A stretch of DNA of 64,000 nt from Sphingomonas sp. AP4-R1 (GCF_013113735.1 NZ_CP053346.1:4540001-4604000), one strand, 5' to 3'. Shown: positions 17,007-26,831, numbered from the stretch's first letter. Notes: generated from the sequence alone by a model not told the origin. Numbers and translations: made by a program.

Positions 17007-18398
17007 ATGACGAATAACCCGACCGGCGCCGTGTCGCGCAATCCGGCGACCGGCACCCTGATCGCAACCTATCCGTTCCAGACCCCGGCGGACGTCGACC
17101 GCACGCTCGCCGCCTCCGTCGCCGGGTTCCGGCTGTGGCGCGATACCCCCATGGCGGAGCGGGTGGCGGCCTATCGACGATTGGCGTCGGTGCTGCGGGA
17201 CCGCGCCGAAACGCTCGCGACGACGATCACGGCCGAGATGGGCAAGCCGATCGGGGCCGCCCGCGCCGAGGTGGAGAAATGCGCCGTGACGATCGAGTGG
17301 ATCGCCGATCACGGCCCAGCCATTCTCGCCGATGAGCCCGTCGCCGTCGAAGGCGACGATCAGGTGCATGTGTCCTATCTGCCGGTCGGCACGATCCTGG
17401 CCGTGATGCCGTGGAACTTCCCGTTATGGCAGGTCATCCGCGCCGCCGCGCCGATCATGCTGTCGGGCAACGGCTTCCTCCTCAAGCATGCGCCCAACGT
17501 GATGGGCTCGGCCTATGCGCTGCAGGATGCCTATGAGGCGGCCGGTTTCCCGCCCGGCCTGTTCGCCAATCTCAACGTCGGCAACGATATGGTCGCGCAG
17601 GTGATCGAGGATCCGCGCATCGCCGCCGTCACGCTCACCGGCAGCATGCGGGCGGGTGCGGCGGTCGCGGCCATCGCCGGCAAGGCTCTCAAGAAGAGCC
17701 TGCTCGAACTCGGCGGCAGCGATCCGTTCATCGTGCTGGCCGACGCCAACATCGATCTCGCGGTGCAGACCGCGATCGAGGCGCGCTTCCAGAATACGGG
17801 CCAGGTCTGCCTCGCCGCCAAGCGCTTCATCCTGGAAGCGCCGATCGCAGAGGAATTCACGCGCAAATTCGTGGCGGCGGCCCGGGAGATGGCGATCGGC
17901 GATCCCATCGATCCGGCGACGCGCATCGGCCCGATGGCGCGCGCCGATCTGCGTGACGAACTGCACGCGCAGGTCCGCAAGACCATCGATCAAGGCGCCA
18001 CCCTGCTTCTGGGCGGCGACACGATCGAGGGCGCGGGCAATTTCTACCAGCCGACCGTCCTCGCGAACGTGCAGCCGGGAATGACCGCGTTCGACGAGGA
18101 GACGTTCGGCCCGGTCGCGGCGATCACCGTAGCCGAGGACGAGGAGCATGCGATCACGCTCGCCAATGCCAGCGATTATGGCCTGGCTGGCAATCTGTGG
18201 ACCAGCGACATCGCCCGCGCGCAGCGCATCGCCCGCCGCCTGGAGACGGGTGGCGTGTTCATCAACGGCTTCAGCGCGACCAACGCCCGCATCCCGGTCG
18301 GCGGCGTGAAGAAGAGCGGCTACGGACGGGAACTCTCCCATTTCGGGCTGCGCGAATTCACCAATGCCCAGGCCGTATGGGCGAAAACCGTGGGGTGA
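17007..18398 (+). CDS. sad: NAD(P)-dependent succinate-semialdehyde dehydrogenase
   Basis: A 463-residue aldehyde dehydrogenase. ATG 17007 follows an AGAGAGG ribosome site; the longer upstream frame is not conserved-looking. Typical ALDH order: MPWNFPLWQVIRAAAPIML (cofactor region), Glu234 in LLELGGSDPFIVL, catalytic Cys268 in NTGQVCLAAKRF, and the C-terminal GGVFINGFSATNARIPVGGVK. The sequence pattern is closest to the YneI/Sad-type enzymes that oxidise succinate semialdehyde to succinate (GABA or 4-hydroxybutyrate breakdown). It stands alone and is convergent with an AraC regulator. The ALDH family is certain; the substrate is probable. Confidence 0.85.
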   Translation: MTNNPTGAVSRNPATGTLIATYPFQTPADVDRTLAASVAGFRLWRDTPMAERVAAYRRLASVLRDRAETLATTITAEMGKPIGAARAEVEKCAVTIEWIADHGPAILADEPVAVEGDDQVHVSYLPVGTILAVMPWNFPLWQVIRAAAPIMLSGNGFLLKHAPNVMGSAYALQDAYEAAGFPPGLFANLNVGNDMVAQVIEDPRIAAVTLTGSMRAGAAVAAIAGKALKKSLLELGGSDPFIVLADANIDLAVQTAIEARFQNTGQVCLAAKRFILEAPIAEEFTRKFVAAAREMAIGDPIDPATRIGPMARADLRDELHAQVRKTIDQGATLLLGGDTIEGAGNFYQPTVLANVQPGMTAFDEETFGPVAAITVAEDEEHAITLANASDYGLAGNLWTSDIARAQRIARRLETGGVFINGFSATNARIPVGGVKKSGYGRELSHFGLREFTNAQAVWAKTVG

Positions 18399-18425
18399 TC
18401 CGGGCGGACCGCGTCGGCTGGAGCC

Positions 18426-19322
18426 TCACAGCGCCACGGCGAGGTCCTGCGTCGCCTGCAATCGCTCGATATCCTGCCGGGGCGGCGCGCCGAACAGGCG
18501 GCGATATTCGCGGCTGAATTGCGAGGGGCTGTCATAGCCGACCGCGAAGCCCGCCGATCCCGCGCTCGCGCCCGCGACGAGCATCAGCCGCCGCGCCTCC
18601 TGCAGGCGAAGCTGCTTCTGATAATCGAGCGGGCTCATCCGCGTGATCGCCTTGAAATGCGCGTGGAGCGACGACGGGCTCATCCCCGCCGCGCTGGCGA
18701 TGTCGTCGATCCGCAGCTGGGTGTGGAAGCCGCCGCGTATCGTGGCGATGGCGCGGCTGACCTGGCTCAGGTGGCTGTCGACCGATGCCATGTGCCGCAG
18801 CATCGCGCCGTGCGGGCCGGTCAGCAGGCGGTACAGGATTTCGCGCTCGATCAGCGGCGCGAGCGCGGCGATGCTCTCCGGCCGGTCGAGCAGGTTCACG
18901 AGCCGACAGGCCGCGTCGATCAGATCGGGGTTGCCCGGATAGACGGCCAGCGCGGGCAGATCATGCCGGGTGCCGACACGGCCCTCGGCGACGATCAGGT
19001 CGGCGAGCGCGGCCTGATCGAAATCGATCTTGCAGCACAGATAGGGCGCATCCGCGCTCGCCTCCAGCACATGGCCGACCAGCGGCAGATCCACCGACAC
19101 GAGCAGATAGCGTGCGGCATCATAGACAACGCTCTGTTCTCCCAGCGAAACCCGCTTGGATCCCTGGGCGATCAGGCAAAGCGATGCCTCATAGACGGCC
19201 GGCACGGGCTCGCTCGGCCGATCGGCGCGGATCAGGGTGAGACGCGGCACGGCGGTACCCGCCAAACCGGAAACGGGCGCATGACGCGCGATCGCGCCGG
19301 CCAGATCGGCGATATCCCTCAT
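18426..19322 (-). CDS. AraC-family transcriptional regulator (AraC_N type)
   Basis: A 298-residue regulator from ATG 19322; a GTG at 19370 would add 16 residues that do not look conserved. The N-terminal ~150 residues match the AraC_N cupin-like domain (VYEASLCLIAQGSKRVSLGE, LLVSVDLPLVG), and the C-terminus carries two HTH motifs (LRIDDIASAAGMSPSSLHAHF and AGFAVGYDSPSQFSREYRRLFG). YqhC-like members regulate nearby aldehyde reductases or dehydrogenases. It is divergent from the SDR gene at 19470 and convergent with the aldehyde dehydrogenase, so the SDR is the most probable target. Confidence 0.9.
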   Translation of the reverse strand: MRDIADLAGAIARHAPVSGLAGTAVPRLTLIRADRPSEPVPAVYEASLCLIAQGSKRVSLGEQSVVYDAARYLLVSVDLPLVGHVLEASADAPYLCCKIDFDQAALADLIVAEGRVGTRHDLPALAVYPGNPDLIDAACRLVNLLDRPESIAALAPLIEREILYRLLTGPHGAMLRHMASVDSHLSQVSRAIATIRGGFHTQLRIDDIASAAGMSPSSLHAHFKAITRMSPLDYQKQLRLQEARRLMLVAGASAGSAGFAVGYDSPSQFSREYRRLFGAPPRQDIERLQATQDLAVAL

Positions 19323-19469
19323 GCGAGCCTGATCCACGATGCGGCGATGATCCGCAAGGGCGCGCCGCACCGATTTGGAGGATCGTGCAAAGTGTTCGGG
19401 CGATCGCTCTACCTCTCGCCGGTACGCGGCGGCATCTTGCCCCCATCACCTGAAGCGAAAGGAAAGATC

Positions 19470-20195
19470 ATGTCGGGAGTGAGCGAGAAGGTTGTGCTGG
19501 TCACCGGTGCATCGAGCGGCATCGGCGAGGCGACGGTGCGCGAACTGGCCGCCGCCGGGGCCAGGCTCTTCATCGGCGCGCGCCGGGGCGAGCGGCTCAA
19601 GGCGCTGGCCGAGGAACTGGGCGATGCGGTCGCGTGGAGCGAACTGGATGTGACCGACGCGGCCAGCTTCGATGCGTTCGCCGCCGCCGCCGAAGCGCGG
19701 TTCGGACGCATCGACGTGCTGGTCAACAATGCCGGCGTCATGCCGCTCTCGCCGCTCGCCGCGCTGAAGCGCGACGAATGGAAGCGGATGATCGACGTGA
19801 ACATCCACGGCGTGCTCAACGGCATCGCCGCCGTGCTGCCGCGCTTCCTGGCGCAGAAGAGCGGTCATGTCGTCAACGTCGCCTCGGTCGGCGCGCATCT
19901 CGTCCTGCCCACGGCGGCCGTCTATTGCGGCACCAAATATGCGGTGTGGGCGATCACCGAAGGGCTGCGGCAGGAGCATGATGACATCCGCTCCACGATC
20001 ATCTCGCCGGGCGTGACGGCGACCGAGCTGGGCGACGATATCAGCGATCCCCAGGTGGCGTCCGCGCTCAAGGAATGGCGCCAGAAGTCGCTCACGCCGG
20101 ACGCGATCGCGCGGGCGATCCGTTACGCGCTGGAGCAGCCCGAGGGCGTCGATATCAACGAAGTGATCGTGCGCCCCACGGCAGCCAATATGTGA
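19470..20195 (+). CDS. SDR-family NAD(P)-dependent oxidoreductase
   Basis: A 241-residue classical short-chain dehydrogenase. The ATG at 19470 has AAAGGAAAG upstream. Cofactor motif TGASSGIG at residues 12-19, NNAG in VLVNNAGVMPL, catalytic Ser139, Tyr152 and Lys156 (YCGTK). The segment after the active site (SPGVTATELGDDI) and the EVIVRPTAA ending resemble the YdfG-like/clavaldehyde-dehydrogenase-type SDRs that reduce small carbonyls. It is divergent from the AraC regulator, which likely controls it. The 15-bp hairpin downstream terminates it. Confidence 0.92.
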   Translation: MSGVSEKVVLVTGASSGIGEATVRELAAAGARLFIGARRGERLKALAEELGDAVAWSELDVTDAASFDAFAAAAEARFGRIDVLVNNAGVMPLSPLAALKRDEWKRMIDVNIHGVLNGIAAVLPRFLAQKSGHVVNVASVGAHLVLPTAAVYCGTKYAVWAITEGLRQEHDDIRSTIISPGVTATELGDDISDPQVASALKEWRQKSLTPDAIARAIRYALEQPEGVDINEVIVRPTAANM

Positions 20196-20202
20196 GCGCC
20201 CG

Positions 20203-20235
20203 GATCAGGCTTTCGGGCAACCCGAAAGCCTGATC
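20203..20235. terminator. Strong bidirectional hairpin terminator
   Basis: A perfect 15-bp inverted repeat (GATCAGGCTTTCGGG / CCCGAAAGCCTGATC) with a 3-base loop CAA, placed between the convergent SDR and GH2 genes. Confidence 0.75.
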
Positions 20236-20260
20236 TCTGAAAGGACCGCGCGGGGCGCCG

Positions 20261-23200
20261 TCATTTTCCCGGATCAGAGGGGTTCGTCACCGGCCCCGCT
20301 ATGTCGGCCTCCACGATGCTGAGCCGCCATCCGGCTGGCACCGTATCCGCCCCCACGCTGGCCGCGACCTTGTCGTTCTTGACCTCGACGATGTTGCCGA
20401 ACGCATCGCGATCGGCGGTCGGGCCGGTCAGCGCGATCCGCAGGCGGCTGCCCATCCCCGCCTTGAGCGGCAGCGTCACATATCCCAGCGACTTGGGCGT
20501 CACCCCTTCATAGACGACCCGATCGTCCAGCGTGACGCGGATCGGATAGGAGCGGATGCGCCAGCCGGTCAGCCGCAATTGCAGGGTGGAAACCGTCGCA
20601 GGGCGCGCGAAGCGATATTCGATCCAGGCGGTGTCCGGCTTGCCGTCGCTGCTCCAGGTCGAGGCCTCGTCATCATCGTGGCTCTTCGTGGCATCGGCCA
20701 TGTTGGACCCGGCGATGATCTCCGCGACCGGCACCGTCCGCAGGCGCGGCACCACCGTCGAGACGGAGGGCGTCGGCCCGCGCGAAAGATCGGAGGGCTG
20801 GGCGTCCTCGGGAAAGTCGCGCGACAGCCCATCCTTCTCCGCCACCGCCCGCGTCGTCACGGACAAGGTCGCCGGTTTCAGCCCGGCCGCCTGTGCGGTC
20901 AGCCGGATCGTGCCGGCCTTGGTCGCCGAGCGGACCAGCACGCGATTGATCCCCAGTTCCACCGGCAGATACCGCGCGAGGATATGATTGTCCTCGTCGC
21001 GCGCCGTGCCGGCGGTCGAGGTGGTGCCGGCCGTGGTCGGCAGCATCACCGCCCTGTCCGATCGGGGCTTGCCCGAGCTATCCCCCTGGGCGATGCCCCC
21101 GCGCCATTCGGCGGGGCCATCGAGCGTGAAATCGATCGGATCGAATGCGGTCGGCACGCGCCGGCCCTTGGCGTCGACCACCTCCACATCGACCAGCATC
21201 AGATCGGCCCCGTCGGCGACGAAACCGCGCGGGCCGGTGTGCGAGGTCAGCCGGAGCGCGGCGGGCGCGCCCGCTGTCGTCAGGACATCGTCGGCGGTCT
21301 TGCCATCCTTGAAGGTCGCGACGGCCTTCAGCGTGCCCGCCGCGAAATGCACGTCCTTGAACGTGAACAGGAAGCCCTCCCGCTCCCCCTTCCCCAGCGA
21401 CGCGCCGTTCAGGAACAGCTCCACGCTCTCGCCATTCGAGACGACATAGACCGACTTCACCGTACCCGCCGGATAGGTCCAGTGGCCGATCGTGTGGACA
21501 TGATGGCCGCCGCTTTCGACCCAGCCGTCCCACATCGCCTGATGGACGTACCAGGGATCCTTCTTCAGCCGCACCGCATCCACCACGCCCGAACGGCGAT
21601 AATTGTTGTCGCCCCGGAAATGCGAATTGCTGTCGGTGAAGCCGATCTTCACGCCGCCGGCATTGGCGCGATCGCCGCCGCCGGGCCGCTGCTCGTAATA
21701 ATCCCACCAGCGGCGGGCATCCTCCACCGCCATCGTCTCGACATTGCGATTATAGTCGGGCGAATCCTTGTGGAAGGGCGGCGTCCAGTCGTCCTGATAG
21801 GCGCGGGCCGCCTCGTCGCGCGAATATTCCATCTGCCACAAGGGCTTGCCGGCGCTCTTGTTGATATAGAGCATCTCGCCGCCATAGTCGGCCGTCTTCG
21901 ATCCCAGCATCTCGCGCGATCCGATCGCGCGGCCGCCATGCGGATCCCACCGGTTCCGCACCGCCAGCATGTCCGCCATGTGCGCTTCGGTGATGCCCTT
22001 GTTCCCGCTTTCGTAAAACAGGATGGAGGGGTTGTTGCGATTGTAGATGACCGCATCCTGCATCAGCGCGACCCGTTGCTCCCAGCGGCGGCCGGTGGGA
22101 TCGCCCTCGCTGTCGCCGGCCGGCATCGCCTGGATCAGGCCGAGGCGATCGGCGGATTCCACATCCTGCTTCGGCGGGGCCACATGCATCCAGCGCACCA
22201 GATTGCCGTTGCTGCCGGTGATCAACCCGTTCGAGAAATCGCTCACCCACGGCGGCACGTCCGGCCCCACGCCCGCCCACTCGTTGGTGGAGCGCTGGGC
22301 ATAGCCCTTCAGATGCAGCACCTGCCCGTTGAGCGTCAGCACGCCCTGATCGAAGCGCGTCTCGCGAAAGCCGGTGCGCGTATCGACCGCGTCGATCACC
22401 TTGCCGGCACCGTCCTTCAACTCGCCCGTCACGGTATAGAGATAGCCATAGCCCCAGCTCCAGAAATGGAGGCCGGTGAGGCGCTGTTGTGCCGAGAGCG
22501 TCGCCTGCGCGCCGGGCGCGAGCGTCTGCCGGTCGCCCGCGAAGCTGGCGACGACCTTGCCGGCAAGGTCGCGGACGATCACATCATAGGAGATGGTCGC
22601 GGGTGCCGCCCCATCGTTGCGCACCTGCGTTTCGGCATGGACCACGGCCGAGGCCGCCGGAATGTCGAACCCGTCCGCCCACACATACGGCCCGCTCGTC
22701 CCGAGGCTGCTCCACAGCGGCAGCGTCTGATAGACCGGCCCGGTCAGATGGAGGCGGACCGGCTTGTTGATGCCGCCGAAATTGGCGTAGAAATTCCGGT
22801 CTTCCCATTGATATTTGGAGCCGGTCGCGCGCTCCTTATAATCCCAGTGATTGTCGATGCGGACGGCGACGACATTGTCGCCCGGCTTCAGCGCCTTCGT
22901 GATGTCGAAGCCGAACGCCATCACCCCATTTTCGCTGAAGCCGACCTTCTCGCCATTCACCCAGACATCGGCCGCCTGCCGCACGCCCTGAAATTCGAGG
23001 AAGGCCCGCCCCTTCGGCGCCTCGGACGGCAGGCGGAAATGCTTGCGATACCAGATGATCCCCTCGGCATGATTGTGCCCGTCGACCGCGAAGGCCTGAT
23101 CCTCGTTGAACGCGTGCGGCAGGGTCACCGGCTGCCATCCCGCATCCCCGGCGGAGGGCGCGGAGAAGGTCGCGTCGTCGCCCACATGCATGCGCCAGCC

Positions 23201-23320
23201 CCGGCTGAACTCGAAGCTCTGCCGCGGCGAGGCCACCCCGACGGACGCCCGCTGTGCCAAGGCAGCGACGGCGGCCGTGCCGGCCAGAAGCAGGCATCCC
23301 AGAAGGCCGTGCCATTTCAT
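20261..23320 (-). CDS. Glycoside hydrolase family 2 protein (beta-galactosidase-like), exported
   Basis: A 1019-residue secreted enzyme. ATG 23320 has GGGAG nine bases upstream; the ATG three codons earlier touches that site. Signal peptide to ~residue 26. Domain order: jelly-roll sugar-binding domain (FSRGWRMHVGDDATF, WYRKHFRLPSEAPKGRAFLE), immunoglobulin-like domain, TIM barrel (NLVRWMHVAPPKQDVE, NRNNPSILFYESGNKG, PLWQMEYSRDE), DUF4982-like and further beta-sandwich domains, and a C-terminal F5/8-type segment (SHDDDEASTWSSDGKPDTAW). The putative nucleophile is Glu498 in QMEYS. The usual acid/base glutamate of GNE is Lys441 here, with a glutamate at 437. In this locus it could trim galactose side chains of rhamnogalacturonan I. 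Confidence 0.85.
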   Translation of the reverse strand: MKWHGLLGCLLLAGTAAVAALAQRASVGVASPRQSFEFSRGWRMHVGDDATFSAPSAGDAGWQPVTLPHAFNEDQAFAVDGHNHAEGIIWYRKHFRLPSEAPKGRAFLEFQGVRQAADVWVNGEKVGFSENGVMAFGFDITKALKPGDNVVAVRIDNHWDYKERATGSKYQWEDRNFYANFGGINKPVRLHLTGPVYQTLPLWSSLGTSGPYVWADGFDIPAASAVVHAETQVRNDGAAPATISYDVIVRDLAGKVVASFAGDRQTLAPGAQATLSAQQRLTGLHFWSWGYGYLYTVTGELKDGAGKVIDAVDTRTGFRETRFDQGVLTLNGQVLHLKGYAQRSTNEWAGVGPDVPPWVSDFSNGLITGSNGNLVRWMHVAPPKQDVESADRLGLIQAMPAGDSEGDPTGRRWEQRVALMQDAVIYNRNNPSILFYESGNKGITEAHMADMLAVRNRWDPHGGRAIGSREMLGSKTADYGGEMLYINKSAGKPLWQMEYSRDEAARAYQDDWTPPFHKDSPDYNRNVETMAVEDARRWWDYYEQRPGGGDRANAGGVKIGFTDSNSHFRGDNNYRRSGVVDAVRLKKDPWYVHQAMWDGWVESGGHHVHTIGHWTYPAGTVKSVYVVSNGESVELFLNGASLGKGEREGFLFTFKDVHFAAGTLKAVATFKDGKTADDVLTTAGAPAALRLTSHTGPRGFVADGADLMLVDVEVVDAKGRRVPTAFDPIDFTLDGPAEWRGGIAQGDSSGKPRSDRAVMLPTTAGTTSTAGTARDEDNHILARYLPVELGINRVLVRSATKAGTIRLTAQAAGLKPATLSVTTRAVAEKDGLSRDFPEDAQPSDLSRGPTPSVSTVVPRLRTVPVAEIIAGSNMADATKSHDDDEASTWSSDGKPDTAWIEYRFARPATVSTLQLRLTGWRIRSYPIRVTLDDRVVYEGVTPKSLGYVTLPLKAGMGSRLRIALTGPTADRDAFGNIVEVKNDKVAASVGADTVPAGWRLSIVEADIAGPVTNPSDPGK

Positions 23321-23359
23321 CGCGATCATCTCCCGTCAGCCCTCGCTCCCCGTATCGCC

Positions 23360-23393
23360 AAAAAAAGCCCCCGCCAGCAAAACCGGCGGAGGC
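23360..23393 (-). terminator. Rho-independent terminator between TBDR and GH2 gene
   Basis: On the minus strand an 11-bp GC-rich stem (two G-U pairs) with loop TTTTG is followed by seven Ts (A-run at 23360-23366). It lies 27 bases after the TBDR stop and about 40 bases before the GH2 start, so it should reduce transcription into the GH2 gene. Confidence 0.8.
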
Positions 23394-23420
23394 GAGGAGG
23401 CAACGGGAAGAGTATAAAGA

Positions 23421-26400
23421 TTACAGCTTGTACTGGACGCCCGCGAAGAAGCGGCGGCCAGGATAATAGATTTCCACCGGCGCCAGATTCTTGATGAACG
23501 ATTCCGATTTCTCTTTCAGGATGTTCTGCGCCTCCACGAACGCGCTGAACTTCTGATGGAAGAAGCGGAACGTGATCTTTCCGTCAAGATATCCCTCGCC
23601 CTTGCGGTAGATGGGATTGTTGCCGTTGTTCGCATCGAGGACGGATACCAGCCAGTCTGACCGGAAATTGTAGTTCAGGCGCGCGTTGAGGAAGCCCTTG
23701 TCGTAGAAAATGCTGGCATTGTAGGTCCACTTCGACAGGCCGGGATATTCCTTCAGCTCGGCGCCCGTCGCCGAATTGGTGAGGTTGGTCTTGATCGCGC
23801 GGGCGAACGTGATGTTGCCGCTCGCACCAAAGCCATCGAACGGCGCCGGCAGGAACGAGAAGACGGTCTGCGCGCTCGCCTCGACCCCGTCCAGCACCGC
23901 GCCGAAACCGTTGATCGGCTGACGCACGGTGTAAAGCGTCCCGTCGCCGAACAGATCGACACCGGCGATCGTCTGCGCGGCGATCACGAAGCTCTTCTCG
24001 TTCTTCCGGTAATAACCGAGGCTCACCATCGTGTCCCGGTTGGGATACCAGGCGGCGTTGAACTCCCACTGATTGGCACGATACGGCTGGAGATTGGGAT
24101 TGCCGGCCGTGCAGACATCCTCGGTCGGCAGCAGGATCGTGGTGTCGTCCGTGCAATTGATGTTGGGAACCAGATCGGTCGGCTTCGGCCGGGCGAGATT
24201 CTTCGCCCAATTGGCGCGCACCACCAGGTTCGGCGTGATCTCCAGCGCCATGTTGAAGGCGGGCAGCCAGTCCGTATAGCTGTTCTTCAGCGTGCGGGAT
24301 TCCGCGCTGACCGGGACGGTTTCGGTTCCGCCCGTCGCCGTGAAGCGCGTGATGTTCACGCGGTTCGTGCCCGTCCCGTTATCCTTGGTGTGGATGTAGC
24401 GGACGCCGGCATTGCCGGTGACGCGCATGCCCCACACGCGGAATTCGTAATCGCCCTTCAGATAGGCGGCGGTGATGTCTTCGCTGATCTTGTAGGCCGG
24501 GATCTGCGGCTTGCCGTCCGCGAACTTCACGATGTCCTGATCGAAGCCCGACAGGTCATAATATTTGGACAGCGCGTCCGTATTGAACAGCGGAATGGCG
24601 AGGCGCGTGGGAATGCCGGACGGCAGGCCGGAAAGTCCGCTGAATAGCGGCGCCCCGCCCGTCACACCGCTATTGGCGCTGACGAAGGACGCATATTCGG
24701 CCGGCGTCATGAAGTAGGTCGAGCCATTGTTGCGCTGGGTGACCGTCGGCACGATGTTCGTCGTGTAGGAAACGTTGGCGCTGCTCTGGAAGACGGCGGC
24801 CGTCGTGCCGGTGGCCGGCGTCAGGATCTGCGTGCCGCCGCCATTATACTGCTGATAATATTGCGAGCGGATCTGCGTGCCGGCTTCGATCATCTTCAGG
24901 AAGGGCAGATTGACCTTCCAGTCGGCGTCCAGCTTCAGCTGGTTTTCCCGGTTGCTGTTGTCGATCGGGCGGTACTGGACGGTCGGACCGGAGACGGGCA
25001 GCAGATTGCCGGCCGGATCGCGCCGCGTGGCATCCGAATAGACGCTCGGATCGGACGCATCGAACGTGCTGGGGAAGATGAAGCCCGGCACGCCGGCATC
25101 GTTGCGGCGGTCGACGGTGATGCCGCTGACGCTGGTGCCATAGGATACCAGATTGGTATTGTTGATATTGCGCCCTTCGGCATGGGACAGCAGCGCCTTC
25201 ACCTGCAGCCGATCGAGATTCCACTCCGCCCCGCCGGTATAATATTGCGAGCGGCTTTCATTCTTGAAGTTGCGGCGCTGCACGCCGACGATGTTCGCCG
25301 CACCGCTGTAGACGGGTGCCGCCGCGGTGCCGATATTCACCACGTTGCGGGCCGTAAGATAGCTCGTCACGACATGGTTGGCATCGACGGTCGAGGTCCC
25401 GGTCTGCACTTGCGGACGCGACGTGCCGCCATTCAGGCCCGCCGGCAGCGTCGGATCGAGATTGTACCGCTGGAAGCGGCCCATATCGAGCGAGTAGTTG
25501 ACGTCGCTCAGCCGGTTGTTGCGGTTGTTGACCTGCGCCTCACCATAGACGCGCAGATTGGAGGCGATCTCATACTGGAGAGAGACGTCGGCGGAGATGC
25601 GCTTGTCGTAGCGATTGAGCGTCCGATAGCGCGGCACGCGCGGCGCCCAGTCGAAGAACTGGGTTTCGCAGGCCAGTCGCCGCGATGTCGCATTCGCCGT
25701 GCTGGTGCCGCCGACGTTCGCGCAGCTCGCATAGGTGCCGAAATTGGCATAGAGCGGATCGGCCACCGTCTTCTGATCCGAATGATCGAAGTCGGCGTCG
25801 CGATTCCAGTTGGTGTTGCTGATATAATCCTGACGGGTCAGCACGTCGCTGTAGGTGACGGTGCCGAGAATACCGAGGCCGTCGAGCAGGAAATGCGGCG
25901 TGCCGGCCACCAGCGTCGCACGCGGACGCCATTTCTGCTGCAGCTCCGCATATTGGCCGGAGGCGACGACGGACGCGAGCGGCTTCGCCAACTCCAGCGG
26001 CTTGCGCGTCTCGATCTGCACCGTACCACCCAGGCCGCCTTCGGTGAGATCCGCCGAATAGCCCTTGTAGACGTCGATCGACTTGACGAGCTCGGTCGCG
26101 AGCTCGCGGAAGTCGCCGCCACGCGTGCCTTCCGAACTCTGCTGGGACACGCCGTTGATCTCGATGCGGTTCAGGTCGGGCTCGACACCGCGGATCGAGA
26201 CCTGCGTGCCTTCGCCAAAGTCACGGCTCAGCTGAACGCCGGTGATGCGCGCCAGCGACTCGCCGACATTCTTGTCCGGGAAGCTCGCAATATCGTCCGC
26301 GACGATCGAGTCGACCACCGTATCGGCATTGCGCTTGCGATTGATAGCGGAGCGCAGCGACGCGCGCGTGCCGACGACGAGAATATCTTCGGCCTTCCTG

Positions 26401-26669
26401 GCCTCTTCCGCCGAAAGATGCGTCTTTTCCGGACGGTCCTCGGTGTTTGACTGGGTCGCGACATCCGGCGACGCGGAGACCGGCTGATCGGAAGTCGAGG
26501 TCTGCTCTCCGCCCGACTGCGGCTGCGCCGTGATCAAAGGCGTGGAAGTCGTTTCCGGTGCAACGGCCTGCGCCACGGCACCCGTCGCCGCGCACAGCCC
26601 CACGAGCGTAATCACCAGATGCGAACTGGTGGTGAACTGGCCGCTCAGGCGGCGCCCTTTCTTCAACAT
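23421..26669 (-). CDS. TonB-dependent receptor (TonB-Xanth-Caul type), rhamnogalacturonan locus
   Basis: A 1082-residue receptor. The ATG at 26669 has a GGGGGAGAGG ribosome site. Signal peptide to ~34 (TGAVAQA), a ~60-residue Thr/Ser/Gln-rich linker, then the TonB box region AEDILVVGTRASLRSA. The plug carries SFPDKNVGESLARITGVQL and SIRGVEPDLNRIEINGVS, the signature of the large carbohydrate-type TBDRs of Xanthomonas, Caulobacter and sphingomonads (TIGR01782-like). The barrel ends in RRFFAGVQYKL. It is divergent from the PL11 lyase and upstream of the GH2 enzyme, so it probably imports rhamnogalacturonan oligosaccharides. Ligand is inferred from context. Confidence 0.9.
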   Translation of the reverse strand: MLKKGRRLSGQFTTSSHLVITLVGLCAATGAVAQAVAPETTSTPLITAQPQSGGEQTSTSDQPVSASPDVATQSNTEDRPEKTHLSAEEARKAEDILVVGTRASLRSAINRKRNADTVVDSIVADDIASFPDKNVGESLARITGVQLSRDFGEGTQVSIRGVEPDLNRIEINGVSQQSSEGTRGGDFRELATELVKSIDVYKGYSADLTEGGLGGTVQIETRKPLELAKPLASVVASGQYAELQQKWRPRATLVAGTPHFLLDGLGILGTVTYSDVLTRQDYISNTNWNRDADFDHSDQKTVADPLYANFGTYASCANVGGTSTANATSRRLACETQFFDWAPRVPRYRTLNRYDKRISADVSLQYEIASNLRVYGEAQVNNRNNRLSDVNYSLDMGRFQRYNLDPTLPAGLNGGTSRPQVQTGTSTVDANHVVTSYLTARNVVNIGTAAAPVYSGAANIVGVQRRNFKNESRSQYYTGGAEWNLDRLQVKALLSHAEGRNINNTNLVSYGTSVSGITVDRRNDAGVPGFIFPSTFDASDPSVYSDATRRDPAGNLLPVSGPTVQYRPIDNSNRENQLKLDADWKVNLPFLKMIEAGTQIRSQYYQQYNGGGTQILTPATGTTAAVFQSSANVSYTTNIVPTVTQRNNGSTYFMTPAEYASFVSANSGVTGGAPLFSGLSGLPSGIPTRLAIPLFNTDALSKYYDLSGFDQDIVKFADGKPQIPAYKISEDITAAYLKGDYEFRVWGMRVTGNAGVRYIHTKDNGTGTNRVNITRFTATGGTETVPVSAESRTLKNSYTDWLPAFNMALEITPNLVVRANWAKNLARPKPTDLVPNINCTDDTTILLPTEDVCTAGNPNLQPYRANQWEFNAAWYPNRDTMVSLGYYRKNEKSFVIAAQTIAGVDLFGDGTLYTVRQPINGFGAVLDGVEASAQTVFSFLPAPFDGFGASGNITFARAIKTNLTNSATGAELKEYPGLSKWTYNASIFYDKGFLNARLNYNFRSDWLVSVLDANNGNNPIYRKGEGYLDGKITFRFFHQKFSAFVEAQNILKEKSESFIKNLAPVEIYYPGRRFFAGVQYKL

Positions 26670-26831
26670 ACCCCTCTCCCCCTGGCACGAAGCCTTGCTG
26701 GGCGCCGCCTGTTCAGTCGGCGACGACCCTTCTTCATCGATGGTGCGGGCTAGGCCGGCATCCTCTTCTCATCATCGGCCCATTTGCAGGCCGTAAGTCC
26801 GATTGATCTTATTAATGTGGGAGCAAGGTAC

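Noticed and set aside
20203..20235. Terminal inverted repeat of a mobile element
   Set aside because: The arms are adjacent (3-base loop) between convergent genes; no transposase or target duplication is near, so a terminator is the better reading.
20579..23494. Open frame of 971 codons on the plus strand
   Set aside because: Antisense to the GH2 gene; no motif and atypical residue composition.
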